Positions 7,988-16,693 of a stretch of DNA of 40,039 nucleotides are shown here, one piece after another; positions within the stretch are counted from its first letter, which is position 1, and every line of letters starts with the position of its first letter. Source of the DNA: Mycolicibacterium sp. BiH015 (lineage in GTDB: Bacteria > Actinomycetota > Actinomycetes > Mycobacteriales > Mycobacteriaceae). The notes below the pieces were generated by a model. That model saw only the letters and a program-made list of their open reading frames with translations, did not search any database and was not told the DNA's origin. The translations under genes and the position numbers were made by a program. The stretch is from NCBI RefSeq assembly GCF_027706845.1, contig NZ_JAQGCZ010000026.1, forward strand, positions 1 through 40,039, given 5' to 3'.

Positions 7988-8857
7988 GTGAAGGGAATCA
8001 TCTTGGCGGGCGGCTCCGGGTCGCGCCTGCATCCGATCACGTTCGGGGTCTCCAAACAGCTGATCCCGGTGTACGACAAACCGATGGTCTACTATCCGCT
8101 GTCGACGCTCATGCTCGCCGGGATCCGCGACATCCTGGTGATCACCACACCGCACGACGCACGCAGCTTTGAGCGGTTGCTCGGTGACGGATCGAGATTC
8201 GGTGTCTCGATCACATTCGCCCAACAGCCGTCGCCGGACGGGCTGGCCCAGGCGTTCACCATCGGTTCGGACTTCATCGGCTCCGACAAGGTCGCCCTGG
8301 TGCTCGGCGACAACCTCCTGTACGGCCCAGGTCTGGGCACCCAACTCAAGTCCTTCTCCGACATCGACGGAGGGACGATCTTCGCCTACTGGGTCGCCGA
8401 GCCATCCGCCTACGGCGTGGTGGAGTTCGACTCCGGCGGAACCGTGGTGTCGCTGGAAGAGAAGCCGAAACAGCCGAAGAGCAACTACGCGGTACCCGGC
8501 CTGTATTTCTACGACAACGACGTGGTGTCGATCGCGCGTGAACTCCGCCCCAGTGATCGTGGCGAGTACGAGATCACCGACGTCAACCGCGCCTATCTGG
8601 AGCAGGGCCGGCTGCGGGTCCAGGTGCTGCCCCGCGGCACCGCCTGGCTCGACACCGGGACATTCGACCAGATGACCGACGCCGCCGACTTCGTGCGGAC
8701 CATGGAGCGGCGTACGGGGCTCAAAATCGGAGTGCCCGAGGAAATCGGCTGGCGTCAAGGCTTTCTCACCGACGACGAGCTGTGCGACCGGGCCACGAGG
8801 CTGGTCAAGTCGGGATACGGAAGGTACCTGCTCGATCTGCTCGACAGGGGACGCTAG
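7988..8857 (+). CDS. rmlA: Glucose-1-phosphate thymidylyltransferase
   Basis: RmlA catalyses the first step of dTDP-L-rhamnose synthesis, dTTP plus glucose-1-phosphate to dTDP-glucose, in the cytoplasm. The 289-aa length is normal for the family. The nucleotide-binding signature is at the very N-terminus (MKGIILAGGSGSRLHP), followed by KQLIPVYDKPMVYYPLSTLM, with LVLGDNLLYG and EEKPKQPKSNYAVPGLYFYD further on. The GTG start is fixed by the family N-terminus, and GGGAG lies 12 nt upstream. Its stop overlaps the start of rmlB by one base (TAGTG), so translation is probably coupled. In mycobacteria rhamnose is needed for the arabinogalactan linkage unit and for some glycolipids. Assignment is secure. 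Confidence 0.96.
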   Translation: MKGIILAGGSGSRLHPITFGVSKQLIPVYDKPMVYYPLSTLMLAGIRDILVITTPHDARSFERLLGDGSRFGVSITFAQQPSPDGLAQAFTIGSDFIGSDKVALVLGDNLLYGPGLGTQLKSFSDIDGGTIFAYWVAEPSAYGVVEFDSGGTVVSLEEKPKQPKSNYAVPGLYFYDNDVVSIARELRPSDRGEYEITDVNRAYLEQGRLRVQVLPRGTAWLDTGTFDQMTDAADFVRTMERRTGLKIGVPEEIGWRQGFLTDDELCDRATRLVKSGYGRYLLDLLDRGR

Positions 8858-9855
8858 TGGCCCGGCTCCTGGTCACCGGCGGCGCCGGGTTCATCGGATC
8901 CAACTTCGTCCACCACGTCATCGCCCACACCGACCATCACGTCACGGTGCTCGACAAGCTCACCTATGCCGGCAACCGGGCATCACTGACAGACCTGCCC
9001 GCTCAGCGGCTGGACTTCGTCCACGGTGACGTCGCCGACGCCGGACTCGTCGACGATCTGGTGGCCGCCTCCGATGCGGTGGTGCACTTTGCGGCCGAAT
9101 CGCACAACGACAACTCGCTCGATCACCCCGATCCGTTCCTGCACTCGAATGTGGTCGGGACGTTCACGCTCCTCGAAGCAGTCCGGCGCCACGGCAAGCG
9201 CTTCCACCACGTCTCCACCGACGAGGTGTACGGCGACCTGCCCCTTGAAGACCCGCGCAGGTTCACCGAATCGAGTCCCTACAACCCGTCCTCGCCGTAT
9301 TCGTCGACGAAGGCAGGTAGCGACATGCTGGTGCGGGCGTGGGCCCGATCTTTCGGCGTCGCCGCGACGATCTCGAACTGCTCCAACAACTACGGGCCGT
9401 ATCAACACGTCGAGAAGTTCATCCCGCGCCAGATCACGAACATCCTGTGGGGTATCCGTCCCAAGCTGTACGGCCACGGTCGCAACGTTCGCGACTGGAT
9501 TCATGCCGACGACCATTCGTCGGCGGTGCTACAAATCCTCGATAAGGGCCGGCTTGGTGAGACCTACCTGATCGGCGCGCACGGCGAGCGCGACAACAGG
9601 ACCGTCGTCGAACTGATCCTGACTCTGATGGGTCAGGATGCCGACGCATACGACCACGTCCCGGATCGGATGGGCCACGACTTGCGCTACGCCATCGACC
9701 CGACGAAGCTTCGCGACGAACTCGGTTGGCGGCCAAGGTATCGCGACTTCGAGCACGGCCTCGCAGCGACGATCCAGTGGTACCGCGACCACGAACAGTG
9801 GTGGGCGCCGGCCAAAGAAGCCACCGAAGCCTTCTATGCCCGGCTCGGGCAGTAA
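8857..9855 (+). CDS. rmlB: dTDP-glucose 4,6-dehydratase
   Basis: RmlB converts dTDP-glucose to dTDP-4-keto-6-deoxyglucose with NAD. The 332-aa protein has the Rossmann motif LLVTGGAGFIGSNF at the N-terminus, the catalytic STDEVYGDL, and the SDR Tyr-Lys pair in SPYSSTKAGSD. NNYGPYQHVEKFIPR and the following RNVRDWIHADDH are also typical of RmlB. I chose the GTG at 8857, which shares its G with the rmlA stop codon; a longer in-frame extension back to 8782 would lie wholly inside rmlA and lacks support. The rmlCD gene follows after 15 bp. Mycobacterium tuberculosis keeps rmlB next to rmlC (Rv3464-Rv3465), so this copy may be additional; only the rest of the genome can tell. Confidence 0.95.
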   Translation: MARLLVTGGAGFIGSNFVHHVIAHTDHHVTVLDKLTYAGNRASLTDLPAQRLDFVHGDVADAGLVDDLVAASDAVVHFAAESHNDNSLDHPDPFLHSNVVGTFTLLEAVRRHGKRFHHVSTDEVYGDLPLEDPRRFTESSPYNPSSPYSSTKAGSDMLVRAWARSFGVAATISNCSNNYGPYQHVEKFIPRQITNILWGIRPKLYGHGRNVRDWIHADDHSSAVLQILDKGRLGETYLIGAHGERDNRTVVELILTLMGQDADAYDHVPDRMGHDLRYAIDPTKLRDELGWRPRYRDFEHGLAATIQWYRDHEQWWAPAKEATEAFYARLGQ

Positions 9856-9870
9856 CGGAAGAACGAGACG

Positions 9871-11313
9871 ATGACCGAACACAGCAGAACGCTGCGTGCC
9901 GTCGGCACGCCCATCCCCGGGCTCACAGTGTGGGAGATCCCCGTTCACGGCGACAACCGCGGATGGTTCAAGGAGAACTGGCAACGCGCCAAAATGGTCG
10001 CAGCCGGTATGCCGGACTTCGGTCCGGTACAACACAACATCTCGTTCAACGACACCGCGGGTACCACCCGTGGAATCCACGCCGAACCGTGGGACAAGTA
10101 CATTTCCGTGGGTTTCGGGCGCATCTTCGGCGCCTGGGTCGACCTACGTGCCGGCCCGACTTTCGGGACCGTGTTCACCGCTGAGCTCGACCCGTCGCGC
10201 GCGGTGTTCGTCCCGCGGGGAGTCGGTAACGCATTCCAGACCCTCGAGCCCAGGACTGTCTACACCTACCTGGTCAACGAGCACTACTCCCCCGACGTCC
10301 AGTACCAGTCAGTGCATCCCGGCGACGAAACCCTGGCGATCCCGTGGCCGATTCCGCTCGAGCGCGCCGAACTCTCGGCCAAGGACCTCGCCCAGGGCCC
10401 TATGGCCGACGTCACGCCCATAGCGCCGCGCAGGACGCTGATCGTCGGTGCCGGTGGGCAGCTGGGCCGCGCACTGCGCGAGGCTTATGCCGATGCGACG
10501 TACGTCGAATATGCCGATCGCGCCGACCTCGACATCGCCGCGGACGGTCTCGAAAAGGCGCGGCGCTGGCAGGATTACGACACGATCATCAATGCCGCCG
10601 CCTACACCGCCGTCGACGCCGCGGAGAGCGCCGAAGGACGCGCCGCGGCATGGGCTGCCAACGTCGCCGGTGTCGCGGCCCTCACGAAAGTGGCAGCCGC
10701 CCACGGGATCACGCTTGTGCACGTCTCCAGCGACTATGTGTTCGACGGCACCGCGACTCGGCCGTACCGCGAGGACGACCCGATGGCGCCGCTCGGCGTC
10801 TACGGACAGACGAAGGCGGCCGCCGATCAGATCGTATCCACCTTGGCGCGCCACTACATCGTGCGCACGTCATGGGTCATCGGGGACGGCCGAAACTTCG
10901 TGCGCACCATGATGTCCCTGGCGGCCGACGGTGTCGACCCATCGGTGGTCGACGACCAGTTGGGCCGGCTGAGCTTCACCTCGGAGCTGGCCCGGGCGAT
11001 CCGGCACCTCATCACGACCGCGGCGCCGTACGGAACCTACAACGTAACCGGGTCGGGGCCGGTCTGCTCGTGGGCCGATATCGGACGGCGGGTTTTCGGG
11101 TTGGCCGGGTACGACCCGGACCGGGTCAACGGTGTGTCCACCGCCGCGTACTTCGCGAAGTCGCACGCGCCGGTCGCGCCGCGCCCGATGCACAGCGCGC
11201 TGGATCTGACCAAGATCGAGTCCACCGGTTTCGAACCTGTCGACGCCGAAGAGAGCCTCACGCGGTATGTACGCGCGGAAACGCTCGCGACGATCGCCGG
11301 ACCGTCGCCGTAG
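9871..11313 (+). CDS. Bifunctional dTDP-4-dehydrorhamnose 3,5-epimerase / dTDP-4-dehydrorhamnose reductase (RmlC-RmlD fusion)
   Basis: This single 480-aa protein joins the last two enzymes of dTDP-L-rhamnose synthesis. Residues 1 to about 185 are a cupin epimerase with TTRGIHAEPWDKYISVGFG; the conserved Arg67, His70 and Lys76 are present, though the usual HYQ after the histidine is replaced by HAEPWDK. Residues about 188-480 are an NAD(P)H reductase with IVGAGGQLGRAL, VSSDYVFDG and the YxxxK pair in YGQTKAAAD. Such fusions are known in other actinobacteria (Corynebacterium-type RmlCD), while the main mycobacterial rmlC and rmlD are separate. The gene lies 15 bp after rmlB and ends 3 bp before the convergent L,D-transpeptidase stop. 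Together with rmlA and rmlB it makes the pathway complete in one operon. Confidence 0.93.
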   Translation: MTEHSRTLRAVGTPIPGLTVWEIPVHGDNRGWFKENWQRAKMVAAGMPDFGPVQHNISFNDTAGTTRGIHAEPWDKYISVGFGRIFGAWVDLRAGPTFGTVFTAELDPSRAVFVPRGVGNAFQTLEPRTVYTYLVNEHYSPDVQYQSVHPGDETLAIPWPIPLERAELSAKDLAQGPMADVTPIAPRRTLIVGAGGQLGRALREAYADATYVEYADRADLDIAADGLEKARRWQDYDTIINAAAYTAVDAAESAEGRAAAWAANVAGVAALTKVAAAHGITLVHVSSDYVFDGTATRPYREDDPMAPLGVYGQTKAAADQIVSTLARHYIVRTSWVIGDGRNFVRTMMSLAADGVDPSVVDDQLGRLSFTSELARAIRHLITTAAPYGTYNVTGSGPVCSWADIGRRVFGLAGYDPDRVNGVSTAAYFAKSHAPVAPRPMHSALDLTKIESTGFEPVDAEESLTRYVRAETLATIAGPSP

Positions 11314-11316
11314 CGC

Positions 11317-12111
11317 CTACGCCTGGACGATGATCGGGTCGCCCACGCGGACGGTGTCGAAGTACCACGCCGCATTGTCGGGGCTGAGGTTGATGCAGCC
11401 GTGGCTGACGTTGGCGTATCCCTGCGAGCCCACCGACCACGGTGCCGAGTGGACGTAGACCCCGCCCCAGGTGACCCGCACGGCGTACTCCCCCTTGATC
11501 AGATAACCCTCGGGATCGTCGAGCGGAATACCGATCGTGCGGGAATCGAACGTCACGTTGCGCTGCTTCTCCAGCGCCGTGAACTGCCCGATCGGCGTCG
11601 GGAACTTCGCCTTGCCCATCGAGGCCGGCATCTGCCGCGCGACTTCGCCGTCGATGCTGACGGTGAACGTGTATGCGCTCAGATCGGCGACGCTGACCAC
11701 CGACGAACCCGTCTCGAAACTGGTCGCGAAGCCGCCCACCGACACCGTGATCGGAGTGTGTGCCGGGAAGAACTCCGCAGGCTGCCACTGCACGCTGCGG
11801 TCGTCGAGCCAGGTGAACGAACCCTCGCTGGGCTCGGCCGCGCCCGCCGGCAGCACGGCGATGGTGCGCTCGGCTGCGGATCTGTCGGTCACCGCGTCGG
11901 TGAACCTGACGGTCACCGGCGCGGCGACACCGACTGTCTGCCCCGGGCCCGGTGACACGCTGGCCACAGTCGATCCGATCGCGGCGGTACCCGCGGGGAT
12001 CGGCCCGGCCACCGAGAGTCCGGCGGCAAGCACCGCACTGCCGACGACGGCAGCGATGCGCCGCGCGACCGCACGGCCGGATCGAGTTTGCTGCAGAAGC
12101 AGTCTCGGCAT
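11317..12111 (-). CDS. L,D-transpeptidase (YkuD domain, LdtMt1/LdtMt3-like)
   Basis: This enzyme makes 3-3 cross-links in peptidoglycan outside the membrane. The 264-aa protein begins with a basic stretch and a hydrophobic signal segment (about residues 17-45). It then has one Ig-like domain, about residues 50-145, containing FTWLDDRSVQWQPAEFF. The C-terminal YkuD catalytic domain carries HSAPWSVGSQGYANVSHGCI; the cysteine of SHGCINLS is the nucleophile and the upstream histidine of VYVHSAP is also conserved. The length with a single Ig-like domain resembles the short mycobacterial Ldts (Rv0116c, Rv1433) rather than LdtMt2, which has two. The ATG is preceded by AGGA at 8 nt. It converges on rmlCD with only 3 bp between stops, so there is no room for a separate terminator. 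Confidence 0.92.
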   Translation of the reverse strand: MPRLLLQQTRSGRAVARRIAAVVGSAVLAAGLSVAGPIPAGTAAIGSTVASVSPGPGQTVGVAAPVTVRFTDAVTDRSAAERTIAVLPAGAAEPSEGSFTWLDDRSVQWQPAEFFPAHTPITVSVGGFATSFETGSSVVSVADLSAYTFTVSIDGEVARQMPASMGKAKFPTPIGQFTALEKQRNVTFDSRTIGIPLDDPEGYLIKGEYAVRVTWGGVYVHSAPWSVGSQGYANVSHGCINLSPDNAAWYFDTVRVGDPIIVQA

Positions 12112-12213
12112 GGTGTCATCCTAATCGTCGGGCTGTGTGGCGACCCCGAAATGCGCGCCGCAGCACATCCGGGTTGCCCCTGATCAGCTATCGTTTCGCC
12201 GCATCGGAACGTT

Positions 12214-12834
12214 TCACGGAGGGTCGGCACGCACGGTGGACACGCCCCGGTTCACCGCCAGCAACGCGTAGCCGAGCGCGAGCACGCACACAGCCATCGC
12301 ACTGACGTTGAGCACGACGGCAGTCGCTCCGACACTGCCGGGATCAAGAAAGTAGTAGGGCGCGCGCCTGCCCGCGTTGTTGAGCACGAGCAGCGCCAGC
12401 GCAAGATATGCCGCCGGATAGGACAGCCACGCGACCGGCTGCCACCAGGACACCTTGGTCACTCCCCGCCCGACGAGGAACCAGTCGGCCAACGCCAACA
12501 CGGGGACGACGACGTGCAGAAGGAAGTTGGCGGGCGTGTAGCCCATGCTGTACTCGGTGAGGAAGAGGTTCCAGACGACGCCCGCCATCACCACGTAGAG
12601 CACCACCGCACCGCGCAGCCCGGTCCGCGCGTCGGCGCGGGGCGACACGAGCGTCCACAGGCAGTAGCCGGCCGCGAGCAGGTTCGCCTGATACGTGAAG
12701 GTGATCAAGCGCCAACCCACCCCGCGGCTAGAGGTCAGCTCGACGAGGATCAGGGCCGCCGCGACACACGCGATGACGGCCATACGCAAGGCGATTCGCA
12801 GGACCATCGGTCGGGCGGCAGGCAAGTTCACCAC
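12214..12834 (-). CDS. Pr6Pr-like integral membrane protein
   Basis: The 206-aa product is almost entirely hydrophobic, with about six predicted membrane helices: residues about 10-30, 43-62, 75-93, 102-122, 135-155 and 175-195. Aromatic and charged residues lie between them, including WRLITFTYQANLLAAGYCLW and MAGVVWNLFLTEYSMGYTP. This looks like the Pr6Pr (FAR-17a/AIG1-like) membrane family, found in many actinobacteria and of unclear biochemical role; some eukaryotic relatives hydrolyse fatty acid esters of hydroxy fatty acids. The GTG at 12834 has no clear ribosome site and an in-frame ATG lies nine codons downstream, so the start is uncertain. It lies 32 bp downstream of the Pro-rich protein gene on the same strand and may be co-transcribed with it. 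Confidence 0.7.
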   Translation of the reverse strand: MVNLPAARPMVLRIALRMAVIACVAAALILVELTSSRGVGWRLITFTYQANLLAAGYCLWTLVSPRADARTGLRGAVVLYVVMAGVVWNLFLTEYSMGYTPANFLLHVVVPVLALADWFLVGRGVTKVSWWQPVAWLSYPAAYLALALLVLNNAGRRAPYYFLDPGSVGATAVVLNVSAMAVCVLALGYALLAVNRGVSTVRADPP

Positions 12835-12866
12835 AACGAGGATATGCGTTGTGGCGCATCGGTGTG

Positions 12867-14105
12867 CTACGGCAGCGGCGCAGGCGGGGGTGCCGGGACG
12901 GCCGCGGGCAGCTGCTCGTCATCATTACCGACGCCGGATAGGCGGTCGCGGATGCGTTGCAGGATGCCCGGACGTTCCTGCGGAACAGGCGGAACGGCTG
13001 CCGGCGGAGGTGGGATCAGCGGCGGCGCGGCGGCCGGGGGCAGCGCGGCCTCAGGCGGTGGTGCGGCGGGTGGTGCGAGCTCGGGCGGCGCAGCGTCGAT
13101 GACCGGCACCTCCTCCGGAACGGGTGCCACCTCCACCGGAACCTGTTCGACGATCGGGGCGGGAGCCGCGGGCGCGGGAGCAGCCGGCGCCATCCGCGCC
13201 GGCCGCGGCGCCGGGGCGGGGGCCGCCGGCAGGGCTTCGGCGGCGGGACGGGATTGCGGCGCGGCCGGTTCGGGCGCCAGCTGCAGGGTGACGGCGGCCG
13301 AAACGGACGCCACGAGACCGATGGCGCCCGCGCCGAGCAGCGCAGCCGGCCAGAAGCGCGTGAAGCGCTTCGCCGGGGTCGCCGGCGCGGCGCCAGGTAC
13401 GTCCCAGTCGGTGAACTCTCCCGGTTGCGCACAGGCGAGTGCCGCGCCGCGGGCGAGAGCAAGGCGAGCCTGGTCCGGTGAGTACACCGGCACGGCGAGG
13501 GCGTCTTCGAGAACGGGCAGGAGGCCGTCGAGATCATCGGCGGAGCCGACGAGCACCAAGGCTTCCGGTTCCCAGTCGGCCCTGGCGAACACGGAGCTGA
13601 GCCAACCGACCAGGTCGTCCTCGGTGACCACGGTGTGATTGACCGCCGTCTGTACCGAACCGGCACTGTCCGGGTCGTCGCCCGACGCCACGACCAGAGC
13701 GATGAGCTGTTCGGGCTCGATGACGCACACGGCGGTGCTCCGGAAGCCGAGCACCTGGGCGATCCGGCGGGCCAAGGCGTCGGTGGCCTCGGACAATCGC
13801 ACCGGCACGATGTTGTCGAACCCGGAGTCGCTGAGCGACTTGAGCAGCAGCGAGGCTTCGGTATCCGCGTCGTCGCTCCAGGTCACACCGATGGAATGCA
13901 CCCGGCGGCCGAGGTCGGCGGCGACGGCCTCGGTACGCAGTACCGCTGCCGCGGCCTGCGCGGACGTCTCCACCGCGTTCGAGCGACCCCGCCTGCGAAC
14001 CTCGAAACTTTCGCCGTCCAGGGTTACTCCGTCGTCGTCCTGGCCTTCGACCAGGACCACCCCCACCGCGGACGGCGTCACCGACAAGCCGACAACAACG
14101 TCCAC
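12867..14105 (-). CDS. Rv0312-like protein with actin/HSP70-like N-terminal region, one membrane helix and Pro/Ala-rich C-terminus
   Basis: The 412-aa protein starts VDVVVGLSVTPSAVGVVLVEG, resembling the phosphate-1 region of actin/HSP70-fold ATPases. Further fold-like segments are VHSIGVTWSDD, RSTAVCVIEPEQ and ALVLVGSADDLDGLLPVLED. A single hydrophobic helix follows (FWPAALLGAGAIGLVASVSA, about residue 255), then about 140 residues dominated by proline and alanine, ending GILQRIRDRLSGVG and a short acidic-to-proline tail. The plan matches mycobacterial Rv0312-type (DUF7159) proteins. The frame is open to 14111, but GTG at 14105 has AAGGAG 7 nt upstream and is preferred. The cell-wall-side Pro-rich tail suggests an envelope role, which is inference. 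The dehydratase gene ends 62 bp upstream on the same strand. Confidence 0.75.
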   Translation of the reverse strand: MDVVVGLSVTPSAVGVVLVEGQDDDGVTLDGESFEVRRRGRSNAVETSAQAAAAVLRTEAVAADLGRRVHSIGVTWSDDADTEASLLLKSLSDSGFDNIVPVRLSEATDALARRIAQVLGFRSTAVCVIEPEQLIALVVASGDDPDSAGSVQTAVNHTVVTEDDLVGWLSSVFARADWEPEALVLVGSADDLDGLLPVLEDALAVPVYSPDQARLALARGAALACAQPGEFTDWDVPGAAPATPAKRFTRFWPAALLGAGAIGLVASVSAAVTLQLAPEPAAPQSRPAAEALPAAPAPAPRPARMAPAAPAPAAPAPIVEQVPVEVAPVPEEVPVIDAAPPELAPPAAPPPEAALPPAAAPPLIPPPPAAVPPVPQERPGILQRIRDRLSGVGNDDEQLPAAVPAPPPAPLP

Positions 14106-14167
14106 GCACACACTCCTTCAGATCCCGGGTGACCCTACCTGCCGGGCCCCCGGAATTGCACACCTGT

Positions 14168-15115
14168 CTAATCCGACCCGCTCAAGATCTCCGCAAGCAT
14201 CCGCGGTTCGACGTTGCCGCCCGACAGGATCGCGACCGTCTGCCCCGGCGGCGTCTGAGCTTTTCGGTAGGCGGCCAGTGTCACCGCGCCGCTCGGCTCG
14301 GCGACCAGGTGCGCGCGTGAGGCGAGTTCGCGCACAGCCGAACGTGTTTCGTCTTCGGTGACCGTGATGATGCCGTCCAGAACCTGCTGCAGGTGGGCGA
14401 ACGTCAGTGCCGACGGTTGTGAGCGAAGGCCGTCGGCGATGGTCCGGTTGCGGTCGTGGATCGACCAGTCCACCCGGTGACCTACACGCAGGCTCTCGGC
14501 GGTGTCGGCGGCGAGTTCGGGTTCGACGCCGAAGACCGCTGCCTGTGGGCACAGCGCGCGTATCGCAGTGCCGATCCCCGAGGCGAGACCCCCGCCGCTG
14601 ACCGGGATCAGCACGGTGGCCACCGTCGGCAGGTCCTCGGCGATCTCCAAACCGATGGTGCCCTGCCCGGCGATGACGTCGGGATGGTCGAACGGCGGGA
14701 TCATCACCCCTGCGGTCTGGGTGAGCACCTCCTCGGCGACCTTCTCCCGCTCACCCGCGCCACACAGCACGACCCGCGCTCCGAGGTCACGGGTGGACTG
14801 CACCTTGACGTTCGGAGTCTCCTCGGGCATCACGATGTGGGCCCGGAGCCCGAACGTTGCCGCCGCGTAGGCCACCGCCTGTGCATGGTTGCCGCTGGAG
14901 TAGGCGACCACATCCGATGCGCTGTCCTTCACCGCGCCGATCGCGTTGAATGCCCCGCGCACTTTGAACGCCCCGATGGGCTGCACGTTTTCGGGCTTGA
15001 TCCACAACGGTCGCTCGGCATCACCCCAGCGCGCGGGCAGCAGGGGCGTGCGCACCACGTGGGGGCGGATCCGATCCGCCGCCGACCGGACATCGTCGAT
15101 CGTCACGAGCTCCAT
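14168..15115 (-). CDS. Threonine/serine dehydratase-family PLP enzyme
   Basis: A fold-type II pyridoxal-phosphate enzyme of 315 aa. The Schiff-base lysine is in PIGAFKVRGAFNAI (about residue 51), the substrate loop is YSSGNHAQAVAYAA, and the phosphate-binding glycine loop is PVSGGGLASGIGTA. The C-terminal region carries AILSGGNVEP. It is short and lacks the C-terminal ACT-like regulatory domain of biosynthetic IlvA, so it is more like catabolic threonine dehydratase or serine racemase/dehydratase. The exact substrate cannot be read from sequence. It starts with ATG 60 bp from the divergent thioesterase gene; the shared gap should hold both promoters. Confidence 0.88.
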   Translation of the reverse strand: MELVTIDDVRSAADRIRPHVVRTPLLPARWGDAERPLWIKPENVQPIGAFKVRGAFNAIGAVKDSASDVVAYSSGNHAQAVAYAAATFGLRAHIVMPEETPNVKVQSTRDLGARVVLCGAGEREKVAEEVLTQTAGVMIPPFDHPDVIAGQGTIGLEIAEDLPTVATVLIPVSGGGLASGIGTAIRALCPQAAVFGVEPELAADTAESLRVGHRVDWSIHDRNRTIADGLRSQPSALTFAHLQQVLDGIITVTEDETRSAVRELASRAHLVAEPSGAVTLAAYRKAQTPPGQTVAILSGGNVEPRMLAEILSGSD

Positions 15116-15175
15116 GCACCCAAGTCTGGTGCACTACCTCCGGCGGGCGGTGAACCGGTCCGTAGGGTGTTGCGG

Positions 15176-15610
15176 GTGAGCGAGTTGTCCCACCCTTTCT
15201 CGCTGCCGATCGTGCCCCGCTATGCCGAGGTGGATCAGCAGGGCGTGGTCTTCAACGGCCACTACCTCACGTGGTTCGACGAGGCCTGCACCGGTTTGCT
15301 CGACGCGCGCGGTGTCGCGTATCCGGACCTGATGGCCGGCGGCTACGACTTCCAGGTCGTGCACAGCGAAATCGATTTCGTCGCATCGGTTCGATGGCGG
15401 GACACGGTGCGGGTCACGGCCGATTGCGCGCGGATCGGTACGACGAGCTTCACGATCGACTTCGAGGTTCTGGCTCGCCGTGCCGGGACCCAGGAGCACG
15501 TCGCGGTTCGCGGGCACAACGTGTACGTCGTGGTGTCGACCGACGATTGGCTCAAGCGTCCGGTCCCTGAGGCGTTGCGACTCGCGTTAGGGCGGCCGGG
15601 AAACCGGTGA
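15176..15610 (+). CDS. Hot-dog fold acyl-CoA thioesterase (4HBT type)
   Basis: This 144-aa protein is a single hot-dog domain. The YbgC/4-hydroxybenzoyl-CoA thioesterase signature is seen as RYAEVDQQGVVFNGHYLTWF, in which the aspartate is the usual catalytic residue, followed by DFQVVHSEIDFVASVRWRD. It would hydrolyse an acyl-CoA in the cytoplasm; the acyl group is unknown. I use the GTG at 15176, with AGGG 8 nt before it, because the frame is open for another 240 codons upstream only as a shadow of the dehydratase on the other strand. The ureohydrolase gene follows after 18 bp, so the two probably form an operon. Confidence 0.85.
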   Translation: MSELSHPFSLPIVPRYAEVDQQGVVFNGHYLTWFDEACTGLLDARGVAYPDLMAGGYDFQVVHSEIDFVASVRWRDTVRVTADCARIGTTSFTIDFEVLARRAGTQEHVAVRGHNVYVVVSTDDWLKRPVPEALRLALGRPGNR

Positions 15611-15628
15611 GCGCATAGGGTCGTGCGC

Positions 15629-16693
15629 ATGGGCCACGATCACGGACACCAGAGGGATCTCCCGCCGGGAATGCTCGAACAGCTGGAGCTGGCGTACGCC
15701 GGCGTCGCGTCCTTCGGGCACCGTCCGTTCCTCACCGAGGCCGAACAGTTGGACGCTTGGAAACCCGACGTTGCGATCGTCGGTGCCCCATTCGACATCG
15801 CAACCACCAACCGGCCGGGGGCGCGCTTCGGGCCTCGGGCCATCCGCGCCACGGCCTACGAGCCCGGCACGTATCACATGGACCTAGGGCTGGAGATCTT
15901 CGACTGGCTCGAAGTCGTCGACTTCGGTGACGCCTACTGCCCGCACGGGCAGACCGAGGTGTCGCACAACAACATTCGTGAACGGGTACACACCATCGCC
16001 TCGCGTGGGATCGTGCCGGTGATCCTGGGCGGAGATCACTCGATCACCTGGCCCGCAGCCACCGCGGTCGCCGATCACCACGGTTACGGCAATGTCGGCA
16101 TCGTCCATTTCGACGCCCACGCCGACACCGCCGACGAGATCGAGGGCAACCTCGCCAGCCACGGAACGCCGATGCGAAGGCTGATCGAATCCGGCGCCGT
16201 CCCGGGTTCGCACTTCGTGCAGGTCGGGTTGCGGGGCTATTGGCCGCCGCAGGACACCTTTGAGTGGATGCTCGAACAGAAGATGACCTGGCACACCATG
16301 CAGGAGATCTGGGAGCGCGGGTTCAAGGCGGTGATGACCGACGCGGTCGGCGAGGCGCTGGCCAAGGCGGACAAGCTCTACGTGTCGGTCGACATCGACG
16401 TGCTGGATCCTGCGCACGCCCCCGGCACGGGTACCCCGGAACCGGGCGGCATCACCAGTGCCGACCTGCTGAGGATGGTGCGGCAGCTCTGCTACGAGCA
16501 CGACGTCGCGGGTGTCGACATCGTGGAGGTGGCGCCTGCTTACGACCACGCCGAACTGACGGTCAACGCCGCGCACCGGGTGGCGTTCGAGGCGCTTGCC
16601 GGAATGGCGGCACGGCGACGCGACGCGGCCAGGGCGGAGCCGGGTCAGCCCGCCAAGTCCTATCTGGACCGGGGCGTCACTTCTCCAGAGTGA
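15629..16693 (+). CDS. Agmatinase/ureohydrolase-family enzyme
   Basis: A binuclear manganese ureohydrolase of 354 aa that cleaves a guanidino compound to urea and an amine. All metal-binding motifs are present: ILGGDHSITWP, HFDAHADTADE and SVDIDVLDPAHAPGTGTPEP. The N-terminal substrate loop NRPGARFGPRAIR is intact. The family includes agmatinase, guanidinobutyrase and guanidinopropionase, and the sequence alone does not separate them. The fairly long N-terminus (MGHDHGHQRDLPPGMLEQLE) contains several histidines. ATG at 15629 is used; an in-frame GTG lies two codons upstream. Its 3' end overlaps the convergent mycolic acid methyltransferase gene by 17 bp. Confidence 0.9.
   Translation: MGHDHGHQRDLPPGMLEQLELAYAGVASFGHRPFLTEAEQLDAWKPDVAIVGAPFDIATTNRPGARFGPRAIRATAYEPGTYHMDLGLEIFDWLEVVDFGDAYCPHGQTEVSHNNIRERVHTIASRGIVPVILGGDHSITWPAATAVADHHGYGNVGIVHFDAHADTADEIEGNLASHGTPMRRLIESGAVPGSHFVQVGLRGYWPPQDTFEWMLEQKMTWHTMQEIWERGFKAVMTDAVGEALAKADKLYVSVDIDVLDPAHAPGTGTPEPGGITSADLLRMVRQLCYEHDVAGVDIVEVAPAYDHAELTVNAAHRVAFEALAGMAARRRDAARAEPGQPAKSYLDRGVTSPE

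Noticed and set aside
14456..15175. Upstream extension of the thioesterase reading frame
   Set aside because: It lies antisense to the PLP dehydratase and has no thioesterase features; the hot-dog domain begins right after the GTG at 15176.
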